A stretch of 55,801 bases of DNA from Sphingomonas azotifigens NBRC 15497 (GTDB lineage: Bacteria > Pseudomonadota > Alphaproteobacteria > Sphingomonadales > Sphingomonadaceae): contig NZ_BCTR01000024.1 in assembly GCF_002091475.1 (NCBI RefSeq), positions 1 through 55,801 of the forward strand, in the 5' to 3' direction. Positions 17,529-24,876 of the stretch are shown in pieces. A program made the position numbers and the translations under genes. Each line of letters begins with the position of its first letter. The stretch's first letter is position 1. The notes beneath the pieces were generated by a model, which was not told the origin of the DNA, ran no database searches, and was given only the letters and a program-made list of their open reading frames with translations.

Positions 17529-17909
17529 ATGCCCTATTCGACGTTGCCAGAAAGCTGGATTCACGCCGCCGCCACGCTTCGCGCCCGCCGCGAATCGGTG
17601 GGCATGTCGCTCGCGCAACTCGCGAGCCGTACCCGTATCGGACAGAATTATCTGGCGGCGATCGAAGAGGCCCGGTTCGATCGCTGCGGCGCGGCGATCT
17701 ACGCGATCGGGTTCACGCGCTCGGTCGCCCGCACGCTCGAGCTGCCCGAAGGGCCGATCGTCGCGGCGGTGCGCGACGGCCATGCCGTGGCGCCCACTAG
17801 CGCAGTGCCGGCGCCGCCACCCGCGCCGCCGCGCCGGCTGGTGCCCAATCTCGGCATCGCCGCCACGGCAGCGCTCGTGCTTTCGCTGCTTGGCAGCGTG
17901 CGGCCTTAG
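17529..17909 (+). CDS. small RodZ-like helix-turn-helix protein with C-terminal membrane segment
   Basis: 126 residues. An HTH_25/RodZ-type domain occupies residues 10-70 (LRARRESVGMSLAQLASRTR then IGQNYLAAIEEARF and YAIGFTRSVARTL), followed by a proline-rich linker (PAPPPAPPRR) and a single hydrophobic segment at the C-terminus (about 108-122). It ends right after the membrane helix, so it lacks the periplasmic RodZ domain. It could be a membrane-tethered regulator. The ribosome site is weak (AAAGAAAA). Divergent from the tandem-HTH gene. Confidence 0.72.
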   Translation: MPYSTLPESWIHAAATLRARRESVGMSLAQLASRTRIGQNYLAAIEEARFDRCGAAIYAIGFTRSVARTLELPEGPIVAAVRDGHAVAPTSAVPAPPPAPPRRLVPNLGIAATAALVLSLLGSVRP

Positions 17910-17922
17910 CGCGCGATGGCGA

Positions 17923-18924
17923 TCAGGCCGGCACCGGCCCCAGATCGCCCTGTCCCACCGTGCCGCTGGCCAGCTCCAGCATGCGGTCGAGGCTCTTCTT
18001 GGCCCGAACGCGCAGTCCGTCCTCGATCTCGATTCGGGGGCTGAGGTCGCGCAGCGCGAGGTAGAGCTTCTCCATGGTGTTGAGCGCCATGTAGGGGCAG
18101 ATGTTGCAGTTGCAGTTGCCGTCTGCTCCCGGCGCGCCGATGAAGTTCTTCTCCGGCATCGCCTTCTGCATCTGGTGGATGATGTGCGGCTCGGTCGCGA
18201 CGATCAGCGTGTCGCCGGGGATCGTCTTGGAGAAATCGAGGATGCCCTTGGTCGATCCGACATACTCGGCGTGATCGAGGATATAGGCCGGGCATTCGGG
18301 GTGCGCGGCGATCGGGGCGCCGGGATGCTCGGCCTTGAGCTTGAGGAGTTCGGTCTCGCTGAACGCCTCATGGACGATGCACACGCCCGGCCACAGCAGC
18401 AGCTCGCGCCCGGTCTTGCGCTGGAGATAGCCGCCCAGGTTGCGATCGGGGCCGAAGATGATCTTCTGCTCCGCCGGGATCTGCGCCAGGATCTTCTCGG
18501 CCGAGGAGCTGGTGACGATGATGTCGCTCAGCGCCTTCACCTCGGTCGAGCAGTTGATATAGGTCAGCGCGATATGGTCGGGATGCTGCGCGCGGAAGGC
18601 GGCGAACTGGTCGGGCGGGCAGCTGTCTTCCAGGCTGCAGCCGGCGTCCATGTCGGGCAGCACGACGATCTTGTCGGGCGACAGGATCTTGGCGGTCTCC
18701 GCCATGAAGCGCACGCCGCAAAAGGCGATCACGTCGGCATCGGTCTCCGCCGCCTTGCGGCTGAGGTCGAGGCTGTCGCCGACGAAGTCCGCCAGGTCCT
18801 GCAATTCGGGCTTCTGATAATAATGCGCGAGGATCACCGCGTTGCGCTCCTTGCGAAGCCGCTCGATCTCGGCGCGGAGGTCGAGTCCGCTGAGGCTGCC
18901 GCCGATGCCGTTGCGCGCGTCCAT
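17923..18924 (-). CDS. nadA: quinolinate synthase A
   Basis: 333 residues. Makes quinolinate from iminoaspartate and dihydroxyacetone phosphate using a [4Fe-4S] cluster. Conserved segments: LAHYYQKPELQDLADFVGDS, FCGVRFMAETAKIL, MDAGCSLEDSC, YINCSTEVKA, TSSSAE, GPDRNLGGY, HPECP, GSTKGIL and CNCNICPYMALN, which contain the cluster-binding cysteines. I start at the ATG 18924, with GGGAG eight bases upstream; a TTG two codons earlier is less likely. Same strand as nadC but separated by the divergent regulator pair. Confidence 0.96.
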   Translation of the reverse strand: MDARNGIGGSLSGLDLRAEIERLRKERNAVILAHYYQKPELQDLADFVGDSLDLSRKAAETDADVIAFCGVRFMAETAKILSPDKIVVLPDMDAGCSLEDSCPPDQFAAFRAQHPDHIALTYINCSTEVKALSDIIVTSSSAEKILAQIPAEQKIIFGPDRNLGGYLQRKTGRELLLWPGVCIVHEAFSETELLKLKAEHPGAPIAAHPECPAYILDHAEYVGSTKGILDFSKTIPGDTLIVATEPHIIHQMQKAMPEKNFIGAPGADGNCNCNICPYMALNTMEKLYLALRDLSPRIEIEDGLRVRAKKSLDRMLELASGTVGQGDLGPVPA

Positions 18925-19001
18925 GTCCAAAACTCCCGTTGTGCGCCCGCCACATGGCCCGGCGGCGCGCCGGGATCAAGGGAGCGGCCGCCCGCGCGGG
19001 A

Positions 19002-19778
19002 TCAGTGCAGCCAGGCCGGCGGCGCGGGATAGGCTTGGCCGGGCACCGCAGCACCCGGGCTGCCCGCGGTCGCCTGGGCATAGATCGCGGCGCCGACCGG
19101 GCCGTTGCCGACCACCTCCATCAGCAGCATCGTTGCCGACATCGCGCCGCAGCCCCACCACCAGGCGGGATGCACCCGCCCGCTGCGTCGCAGATCGGCG
19201 AGGATGCCGATCACCGGGAACAGCATCAGCGTGCTGAACACCCAAAGGCCGGCGTGCGGGATCAGGAACGGCATCGGCAGCAGGCGACCGAGACCCGGGC
19301 CGGTGAGCATCGCCATCCCGCAATAATGCAGCCGCCGGTGCCATTCGGTAGCGCGCCGCAGCACCACCGCCGCGATGGTGAGCGCCGCAAAGCTGAGCAC
19401 CGTCAGCTCGTCCATCACCAGGAAATAGGCCGGGGTGAAGAAGAACGGTACTTCCGCGTTGCGCACCATCGCGATCGTCACCACCGATCCGGCGGCGATC
19501 ATCGCCACGATCCACACCATGCCGATCCAGCCGAGCGCGCGGTGCAAGTCCCGCCGCCCGGCGACGACGAAGTAGTTCTGCGCGAGATAGAGCGCGACCC
19601 AGCCCATGAAGATCAGCGCATGCGCATGCACCCGCACCGGCGAGGCGAAGCTCGATCGCCCCATCGCCGCACTGAGGGAGAAGCCGGCGACGATGGTCAG
19701 CGCCATCACGATCGCCATCATGAAGAAGAAACGATCGTTCCCGCGAATCTTCGAGCCTGCCTGGGCTGCCGTCGCCAT
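19002..19778 (-). CDS. multi-pass membrane protein of unknown function
   Basis: 258 residues with six or seven hydrophobic helices. Histidines in or near the membrane (VHAHALIFMGWV, then DLHRALGWIG and EWHRRLHYCGM) give a spaced His pattern that could bind heme or metal, as in several small quinol/heme membrane families; I do not identify the family firmly. ATG at 19778 is preceded by a G-rich ribosome site; the frame continues upstream without support. It lies alone between nadA and the MBL-fold gene. Confidence 0.75.
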   Translation of the reverse strand: MATAAQAGSKIRGNDRFFFMMAIVMALTIVAGFSLSAAMGRSSFASPVRVHAHALIFMGWVALYLAQNYFVVAGRRDLHRALGWIGMVWIVAMIAAGSVVTIAMVRNAEVPFFFTPAYFLVMDELTVLSFAALTIAAVVLRRATEWHRRLHYCGMAMLTGPGLGRLLPMPFLIPHAGLWVFSTLMLFPVIGILADLRRSGRVHPAWWWGCGAMSATMLLMEVVGNGPVGAAIYAQATAGSPGAAVPGQAYPAPPAWLH

Positions 19779-19884
19779 GCCATCCCCCCGGACTTCTGCT
19801 GGCAACAATCTAGCATGATTCGCGAAATTCACGAACCATTTCTTCACCTTTACTGCGCGGGAACGATTGCTCGACCAACCACCC

Positions 19885-20748
19885 TCAGGCGCGCAGCCGC
19901 CATCCCTCGCCTTCGGCGGCCACCCGCGCCCGCGATTCCAGGTCGATCAGATGGGCGAGCACCGAACGGCCCGCCGCGCCGTATAGCTGCGGGTCGAGCC
20001 CGACATACATGCGCTCGACCATCGCCGACACCTCGCCGACGCCCTGCTCCAGCAGCCGCAGGATCTGCCCCTCGCGCTGCTTGCGGTGCCCGGCCAGGCC
20101 GCGCACGAAGCGATGCGGGTTCTCGATCGGATCGCCATGCGCCGGGTAGTAGATCCGATCCTGCGGGCGATTGATCAGCCGGTCGAGACTGGTCATGTAC
20201 GCGGCCATGTTGCCGTCGGGCGGCGCCACCACGGTGGTCGACCAGCCCATCACATGGTCGCCGGTGAACAGCGCACCGCTTTCCTCCAGCGCGAAGCAGA
20301 GATGGTTGGAGGTGTGGCCCGGGGTCGCCACCGCGGTGAGCGTCCAGCCCTCCCCCGCCACTTGCTCGCCATCGGCCAGCACCTGGTCGGGCGAATAGCC
20401 GGTGTCGAACGACGCGTCGGCGCGCGGGCCCGCATCGTCGAGCGCCAGCGGCGCGCAGCCGATGATCGGCGCGCCGGTCGCCGCCTGCAGCGTCGGGGCG
20501 GCGGGGCTGTGGTCGCGGTGGGTATGGGTGCAGAGAATGGCGCGCACCGGCCGCTCGCCGACCGCCGCCAGCAGCGCGGCGAGGTGATCGGCATCGTCGG
20601 GACCCGGATCGATCACCGCCAGATCGGTGGTGCCGATCAGATAGGTCTGGGTGCCGCTATTGGTGAAGGGCGAGGGATTGCCCGCAAGCACCCGCGTCAC
20701 CAGCGGTTCGAGTGCGATGGCCAGGCCCGTGGGAGCGTCATCGGTCAT
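19885..20748 (-). CDS. MBL-fold metallo-hydrolase (LACTB2/glyoxalase-II-like)
   Basis: 287 residues. The metal site THTHRDHS is present with downstream ligands in TPGHTSNHL, LFTGDHVMGW and YPAHGDPI. The C-terminal region (HRKQREGQILRLLEQGVGEV then LYGAAGRSVLAHLIDLE) is the winged-helix-like tail of the LACTB2 subgroup. Possible activities are thioester hydrolysis or RNA/nucleotide phosphoesterase; the substrate is not evident. The ATG at 20748 was preferred over an earlier in-frame ATG at 20766, which would add only six residues. Confidence 0.88.
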   Translation of the reverse strand: MTDDAPTGLAIALEPLVTRVLAGNPSPFTNSGTQTYLIGTTDLAVIDPGPDDADHLAALLAAVGERPVRAILCTHTHRDHSPAAPTLQAATGAPIIGCAPLALDDAGPRADASFDTGYSPDQVLADGEQVAGEGWTLTAVATPGHTSNHLCFALEESGALFTGDHVMGWSTTVVAPPDGNMAAYMTSLDRLINRPQDRIYYPAHGDPIENPHRFVRGLAGHRKQREGQILRLLEQGVGEVSAMVERMYVGLDPQLYGAAGRSVLAHLIDLESRARVAAEGEGWRLRA

Positions 20749-20873
20749 GCTGGCGCATTTGGGCATTCCGCGCCGCAGGGCAAGGCGCGTACAAGCGGGA
20801 CCGGCCCCGAAGGAGTAGGCCGGCCCCGCCGAGAACGCCGCCGCGGGGCAAACTGCGACGGCGCGCTACCGGT

Positions 20874-22514
20874 TTAGTTGTCGCCGTCGTCGTCCTTGGC
20901 ATCGGCGCGCAGTTCGGCCAGCGCCTGGTCGATGCCGGCCAGCGCTTCGGCGCGCTGCGCGGCGCTGAGGCTCGCCTGCGCCTCGATGGTACGGCGGGCG
21001 TGCTGCAGGCTCATCAGCGCGCTGCGCATCGCCATGTCCTTGTTCATCGCAGCCATGCGCGTGGCGTTGGCGCTCATCGCGGCGATCCGGTCGCTGCAGA
21101 TGATCATCACCTGCTTGCCGCCCTCTGAGCGGTGCTCGACGGTCGGTGCATCGCCCTTACCGCACTTGCCGTCGCGGATCTCGGGGATGCTCGCCTGGAT
21201 CGCCACCATGTCGGGCACGGTGATCTCCATGCGCTTCCCGTCGCGCTGGACCATCACCATCTTCCGGATGCCCTTTCCGTCGCTGGAATTATACTCGTAG
21301 CGATAGACATGATGCTTGCCGGCGGGACCTTCGGGCACGGCCGGGGCCGGTGGGGCTGGCGGCGCGACCGGTGCGGGCGCACCATGCGGCGCGGCCGGGG
21401 CAGCGGGCGCCGCCGGAGCGACCGGCGCAGCGGGCGCAACGGGCGCTGTCGGCGCCACGGGGGCCTGGGCCTGGATCGCGGCATGGACACCCTCGCGGAT
21501 GCGCTCGGCGGCCTGGCTGCCCGAGGCGGTGAGTGCGAGCGCGGCGAGCGAAACGGTGGTGATCCCGGCCAGCCCCGCGCCGATGCGGATGGGGGAAAGC
21601 TTCCGGTGGATCGAGAGCATGCGCAATCTCCCTTTGACGTCGTTTATGGTGTGGAGGTGACAAGCCGCCGAGACCGCGCCCCCATGCGCGGACTTGACGA
21701 TCGCACGGCCATAGGCATGGCGCAGTGCCTGGGCGCGGCCGGCGAGCACCAGGGCGTCGCAGGCCATTTCCTGGTCGGCGCGGAAGGCGCGGAACGCCCG
21801 CCATGCGACCGGATTGAACCAATGGGCGGCCAGTACGATCAGCGCGGCCCAGTTGGCGATCAGGTCGCCGCGCAGATGGTGGCCGAGTTCATGGGCGAGC
21901 GCGAGATCGCGTTCGACCTCGTCATAGCGCTCCGAAAAGTCGCGCGGGAACGCGACGTACTTGCGGAAGATGCCGAAGGCGAGCGGGCCATGCGCGGCAT
22001 CGGTCTCGATCACCCGCACCCGGCCTTCCGCTACGGTGCGATCCACCCGCGCCCGCGACAGCAGGTGACGGCAGAAGCGGCGATGCGCCACCAGATGATA
22101 GGCAAGGAAGATCAGCGCACCCGCGCTCCACAGCGCGAGGAGCAGCAGCGTGACGTTCAGCCCCTCGGCCACCGGCGTCGGCGCGACCAGCGCGGCGGGG
22201 AGATGGTGCCCCGCCGCTCTGAGGTCGATGGTGACCACCGCGCCCTGATCGACGGTCTCCGGCAGCGTGGCGGAGTTGAGCACGCCCATCGCGACGGCGG
22301 GCGCCTCGGCCGCCTTGCGGGTGAGCGGCGCGAGCCACTGGCTGAGGTGCCACTGCCCCGGCAGCGGCGGCAGCAGCATCCGCGCGAAGGGCAGCACCCA
22401 CAGCGCATAGGCGAGCTGCGGCCCGAAAGCGCGACGCACGGGTCCGCGGAGGGCAAGCGCGAGCAGCATCAGCAGCGTGCTCGCCAGCAGCGTTTCGATC
22501 CACCAGCCGATCAT
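20874..22514 (-). CDS. BlaR1-like M56 membrane metallopeptidase with unusual periplasmic domain
   Basis: 546 residues. N-terminal membrane helices (1-50 and 120-142) frame an M56 zinc peptidase core with HELGHHLRGD (H208, E209, H212) and E249 in the ADQEMACD segment. A further membrane helix (about 308-332) leads to a proline/alanine-rich linker (about 350-395) and a C-terminal region of about 150 residues that has no penicillin-binding S-x-x-K or K-T-G motifs. In BlaR1 and MecR1 this peptidase cleaves the paired repressor after sensing. The 4-bp overlap with the upstream BlaI-like gene supports such a pair; the signal sensed is unknown. Confidence 0.88.
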   Translation of the reverse strand: MIGWWIETLLASTLLMLLALALRGPVRRAFGPQLAYALWVLPFARMLLPPLPGQWHLSQWLAPLTRKAAEAPAVAMGVLNSATLPETVDQGAVVTIDLRAAGHHLPAALVAPTPVAEGLNVTLLLLALWSAGALIFLAYHLVAHRRFCRHLLSRARVDRTVAEGRVRVIETDAAHGPLAFGIFRKYVAFPRDFSERYDEVERDLALAHELGHHLRGDLIANWAALIVLAAHWFNPVAWRAFRAFRADQEMACDALVLAGRAQALRHAYGRAIVKSAHGGAVSAACHLHTINDVKGRLRMLSIHRKLSPIRIGAGLAGITTVSLAALALTASGSQAAERIREGVHAAIQAQAPVAPTAPVAPAAPVAPAAPAAPAAPHGAPAPVAPPAPPAPAVPEGPAGKHHVYRYEYNSSDGKGIRKMVMVQRDGKRMEITVPDMVAIQASIPEIRDGKCGKGDAPTVEHRSEGGKQVMIICSDRIAAMSANATRMAAMNKDMAMRSALMSLQHARRTIEAQASLSAAQRAEALAGIDQALAELRADAKDDDGDN

Positions 22515-22879
22515 TGCTTCAGCTCCTTCAACAGAGCCTCGATCTCGGCGATGTCCTCGTCGGTAATGGCATCGCGCTCGGCCAGATGCGCCACCAGCGG
22601 GGTGAGCCGGCCGCCGAACAGCCGGTCGATCAGCTTGCGCGACTCGCCCACCACATAGTCGCCGCGCGCGACGAGCGGGCGATAGCGGTAGCGGCGCCCA
22701 TCCTCTTCATGCGCGATGACGTTCTTGGCGAGCAGCCGCCCGAGCAGCGTCTTGACCGTGTTGGCGCTCCAGTCGCGATCGGCGGGCACCCGCTCGGTCA
22801 CTTCCTGTGCGGTGAGCGGCGATTCCTCCCACAGAACCTCCATCACCGCATGTTCGGCTTCGCTGATTCGCTCGGTCAT
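22511..22879 (-). CDS. BlaI/MecI-family transcriptional repressor
   Basis: 122 residues. The winged helix is clear: ISEAEHAVMEVLWEESPLTA, then DWSANTVKTLLGRLLAKNVI and a C-terminal dimerisation region ending in IEALLKELKQ. Such repressors bind TACA-type dyads and are cut by their M56 partner. Start is the ATG at 22879; the frame opens upstream to 22930 across the operator and is not expected to be translated. Overlaps the M56 gene by 4 bp (ATGA), so translation is coupled. Confidence 0.94.
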   Translation of the reverse strand: MTERISEAEHAVMEVLWEESPLTAQEVTERVPADRDWSANTVKTLLGRLLAKNVIAHEEDGRRYRYRPLVARGDYVVGESRKLIDRLFGGRLTPLVAHLAERDAITDEDIAEIEALLKELKQ

Positions 22880-22890
22880 ACACCCCTCAC

Positions 22891-22929
22891 TGACTACGCT
22901 TGTAATCGCTTTGATTACGTCTGTAGTCA
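22891..22929. promoter_or_regulatory. 39-bp dyad operator for the BlaI-like repressor
   Basis: Two nested inverted repeats share one centre at 22910: TGACTAC (22891-22897) with GTAGTCA (22923-22929), and GTAATC (22902-22907) with GATTAC (22913-22918). The outer arms contain GACTAC/GTAGTC, close to the TACTACA-type half-sites known for BlaI/MecI. It lies 12 bp upstream of the repressor ATG. Confidence 0.85.
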
Positions 22930-23234
22930 AGCCGCTGAACGACGGATGAACGCGCCGATTTCCGTGTCAAAGCGTCGGCTCGCCTTACACGTCGCAGGAA
23001 TGGTTAAGGCGGGTTGACCACTGCAACGGGCCGGCAGCGCCGATTTCCCGATTCTGGCACGTGCCCTGCTATTATAAGGGGACAAGGCGTCTCCCCCCAA
23101 GACGCTCCAGCGTCCCCCCAGACGCTTCGGGCGGATCAATGGTTCACCGGCATGGCCATCGATCCGCCCACACCGGGGCCGGGCAGCCCCGCCACACACA
23201 GCCGCCATCTTCCCTAGCCATCCTCGCCCTCCAT

Positions 23235-23330
23235 GGTCATCCCCGCGTAGGCGGGGATCCATTGGTGGAGTCGTCGCGGCTCTTTCGGCATCGTCCTGGC
23301 AAATGGATTCCCGCCTTCGCGGGAATGACG
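23235..23330. repeat. paired inverted REP element (family A, copy 4)
   Basis: Left unit GGTCATCCCCGCG...GGGGATCCATT at 23235-23263 and right unit AAATGGATTCCCGCC...GGGAATGACG at 23301-23330. The interior is similar to that of 4771-4868 (TTGGTGG...TCGCGGCTCTTT...CGTCCT), with point differences. Confidence 0.82.
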
Positions 23331-23354
23331 ACCCAGTTGTGAAGAGGGCGCCCC

Positions 23355-23396
23355 ACAAACGAAAAGGGCCCCCGCCACCAGCGAGAGCCCTTCCCT
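23355..23396 (-). terminator. terminator-like hairpin after grxD
   Basis: On the minus strand GGGCTCTCGC, TGGTG loop, GCGGGGGCCC form an imperfect stem followed by TTTTCGTTT, 23 bp beyond the stop of the glutaredoxin gene. Confidence 0.65.
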
Positions 23397-23418
23397 TACA
23401 CCCGTACGAACCCGCGCG

Positions 23419-23751
23419 TCAGGCCGAAGCCGCGACGCCCTTGTCAGCCATCAGCTGGGTCAGCTCGCCGCTCTCGTACATTTCCATCATGATGTCCGAA
23501 CCGCCGACGAACTCGCCCTTCACATAGAGCTGGGGGATGGTCGGCCAGTCGGAAAAGGCCTTGATGCCCTGGCGGACGCCCTGGTCCTGCAGCACGTCGA
23601 CGCTGTCGAACTCGACGCCGAGATGGTTGAGGATCGCCACGGCGCGGCTGGAAAAGCCGCACTGGGGGAACAGGGGGCTGCCCTTCATGAACAGCAGCAC
23701 GTCGCTGCCATCGACCAGCTGCTGGATGCGGGCCTGGGTATCGTCGGTCAT
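23419..23751 (-). CDS. grxD: monothiol glutaredoxin (CGFS type)
   Basis: 110 residues. The monothiol active site CGFS lies in KGSPLFPQCGFSSRAV, with the glutathione-binding WPTIPQLYVKGEFVGGSDI segment. CGFS glutaredoxins carry a bridging [2Fe-2S] cluster, often with a BolA protein, for iron-sulfur delivery and iron sensing. The bolA-like gene ends 3 bp upstream, which fits that partnership. A terminator-like hairpin follows. Confidence 0.96.
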   Translation of the reverse strand: MTDDTQARIQQLVDGSDVLLFMKGSPLFPQCGFSSRAVAILNHLGVEFDSVDVLQDQGVRQGIKAFSDWPTIPQLYVKGEFVGGSDIMMEMYESGELTQLMADKGVAASA

Positions 23752-23754
23752 TGC

Positions 23755-23994
23755 TTACTCCTCGGGCGTCGCTTCGGTGGTCAGCTGGAGCGCGTGGAGC
23801 ACGCCGCCCATCCGTCCACCCAGCGCCGCATAGACGGCCTGATGCTGCCGCACGCGCGGCATGCCCCGGAACATGGGGGCGACGACCCGCGCTGCATAGT
23901 GGTCGCCGTCGCCGGCGAGATCGGTGATCTCGATCTGGGCGTCGGGGATGCCGGCGCGGATCAGCGCCTCGATCTCGGCAGCGGCCATCGGCAT
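23755..23994 (-). CDS. BolA-family protein
   Basis: 79 residues. Carries the BolA fold signatures ALIRAGIPDAQIEITDLAGD, GDHYAARVVAPMFRG and RVRQHQAVYAALGGRMGG, with the conserved His in RQHQAVYAAL used for cluster sharing with CGFS glutaredoxins. The middle gene of three: DUF1476 stops one base before its ATG and grxD begins 3 bp after it. By length and partner it is nearest the BolA/IbaG type that pairs with Grx4. Confidence 0.93.
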   Translation of the reverse strand: MPMAAAEIEALIRAGIPDAQIEITDLAGDGDHYAARVVAPMFRGMPRVRQHQAVYAALGGRMGGVLHALQLTTEATPEE

Positions 23995-23995
23995 G

Positions 23996-24319
23996 TTACT
24001 TGGATTCCATCAGCTGGCGGCGCGCCTCGACGGTCTGCTCCTCGATCTGCCGGCGGATGGTGGCGTCGTCGATCTCGACATTCGCCGCGAGCATGTCGCC
24101 CAGCAGCTTGCGAACCACGTCCTCGTCGCCGGCTTCCTCGAAATCGGCCTGGACGACCGCCTTGGCATAGGCGTCGGTCTCTTCGGGCGTGAGGCCCATC
24201 TTGGCGGCGGCCCACTGGCCGAGCAGCTTGTTGCGGCGCGCGGTGATGCGGAACGCCATATCCTCGTCGCGCGCGAACTTCGCCTCGAACGCCCGTTCGC
24301 GATCGTCGAATGCGGTCAT
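23996..24319 (-). CDS. DUF1476 protein, ATPase zeta-subunit-like
   Basis: 107 residues. The sequence FDDRERAFEAKFARDEDMAF, RITARRNKLLGQWAA and LTPEETDAYAKAVVQADFEE is that of DUF1476, whose Paracoccus member is the zeta inhibitor of the F1Fo ATP synthase, acting as an N-terminal inhibitory helix. I start at the second of two adjacent ATGs (24319), six bases after AAGGGG; the first (24322) is too close. Heads the DUF1476-bolA-grxD unit. Confidence 0.9.
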   Translation of the reverse strand: MTAFDDRERAFEAKFARDEDMAFRITARRNKLLGQWAAAKMGLTPEETDAYAKAVVQADFEEAGDEDVVRKLLGDMLAANVEIDDATIRRQIEEQTVEARRQLMESK

Positions 24320-24476
24320 CATATGCCCCTTAGCTAAACTCGGGCCCGAGATAGGAGGGCGGGGCCGCGCTGGCAACGGGGGAGGTTCCGGATGGCGGGG
24401 TTGGAGCGTCCGTCCTACGCCACCAAGGCCGAGTTATCGACTTCAACGTCAAGCTATAGCGGCACCTCCAAACCAT

Positions 24477-24574
24477 CGTCATTCCCGCGAAAGCGGGAAT
24501 CCATTCGCCTGTACGCTGGGGGGATAGGACCGCAGCTTCAGCGCCAATGGATCCCCGCCTTCGCGGGGATGACG
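24477..24574. repeat. paired inverted REP element (family A, copy 5)
   Basis: Left unit CGTCATTCCCGCG...GCGGGAATCCATTCG at 24477-24507 and right unit CCAATGGATCCCCGCC...GGGGATGACG at 24544-24574. The interior (ACGCT...GGAC/ACCGC...TTCAGCGCC) resembles that of 3599-3694. The rest of 24320-24638 has no gene that I can support. Confidence 0.82.
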
Positions 24575-24638
24575 CGGAGATTGCGACGATTGGGCGAGTC
24601 CAACAGCGACGGGAAGGAGGTGAGGACGATTGCGGAGG

Positions 24639-24791
24639 TCACACGTTCAGCGCGATGGCGATGATCCCCGCGGCAGTCAGGAACGGCGCGAGGAACGCCG
24701 CAACGCCGCCGAACCAGCCCCACCTCCGGTAGGCCCGCTCGATCCCGAACTCCCAGCAGAATTCGAAAACAGCTCCAACGACCTCCGCCAT
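24639..24791 (-). CDS. possible small membrane protein (50 residues)
   Basis: From the ATG at 24791: MAEVVGAVFEFCWEFGIERA, then a WGWFGG turn and one hydrophobic helix (VAAFLAPFLTAAGIIAIAL). A GGGGGC stretch lies 8-13 bases upstream. Composition is typical of small conserved sphingomonad membrane proteins, but I have no family match. Probably real, function unknown. Confidence 0.5.
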   Translation of the reverse strand: MAEVVGAVFEFCWEFGIERAYRRWGWFGGVAAFLAPFLTAAGIIAIALNV

Positions 24792-24876
24792 GTCAATGCC
24801 CCCAAGACACTGTTGGAGCATCGCCCGCCTCGACTTTAAAGGCAAGCTGGAGACGCAAGGGCGCGTCGGTACACCC

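Larger units (their letters stand above)
22930..23418. other. 490-bp gene-free region with promoter-like and repeat sequences
   Basis: It holds a minus-strand promoter-like pair (TTGGGG at 23095-23100 and an exact TATAAT at 23071-23076, 18-bp spacer), the family A repeat at 23235-23330 and a terminator-like hairpin near 23355-23396. Open frames here have no ribosome site or family resemblance, so I call no protein gene. A small RNA starting near 23064 on the minus strand is possible. Confidence 0.45.

Noticed and set aside
21316..21490. Gly/Ala repeat frame opposite the M56 gene (collagen-like GAxGAx)
   Set aside because: It is the complement of the Pro/Ala-rich linker of the M56 protein and has no independent start signal.
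22880..22930. N-terminal extension of the BlaI-like repressor
   Set aside because: It would be encoded by the operator dyad and lacks family similarity; ATG at 22879 fits the family.
23014..23342. Short plus-strand frames through the region upstream of the BlaI-like gene
   Set aside because: They read through the REP doublet and have no ribosome sites or conserved character.
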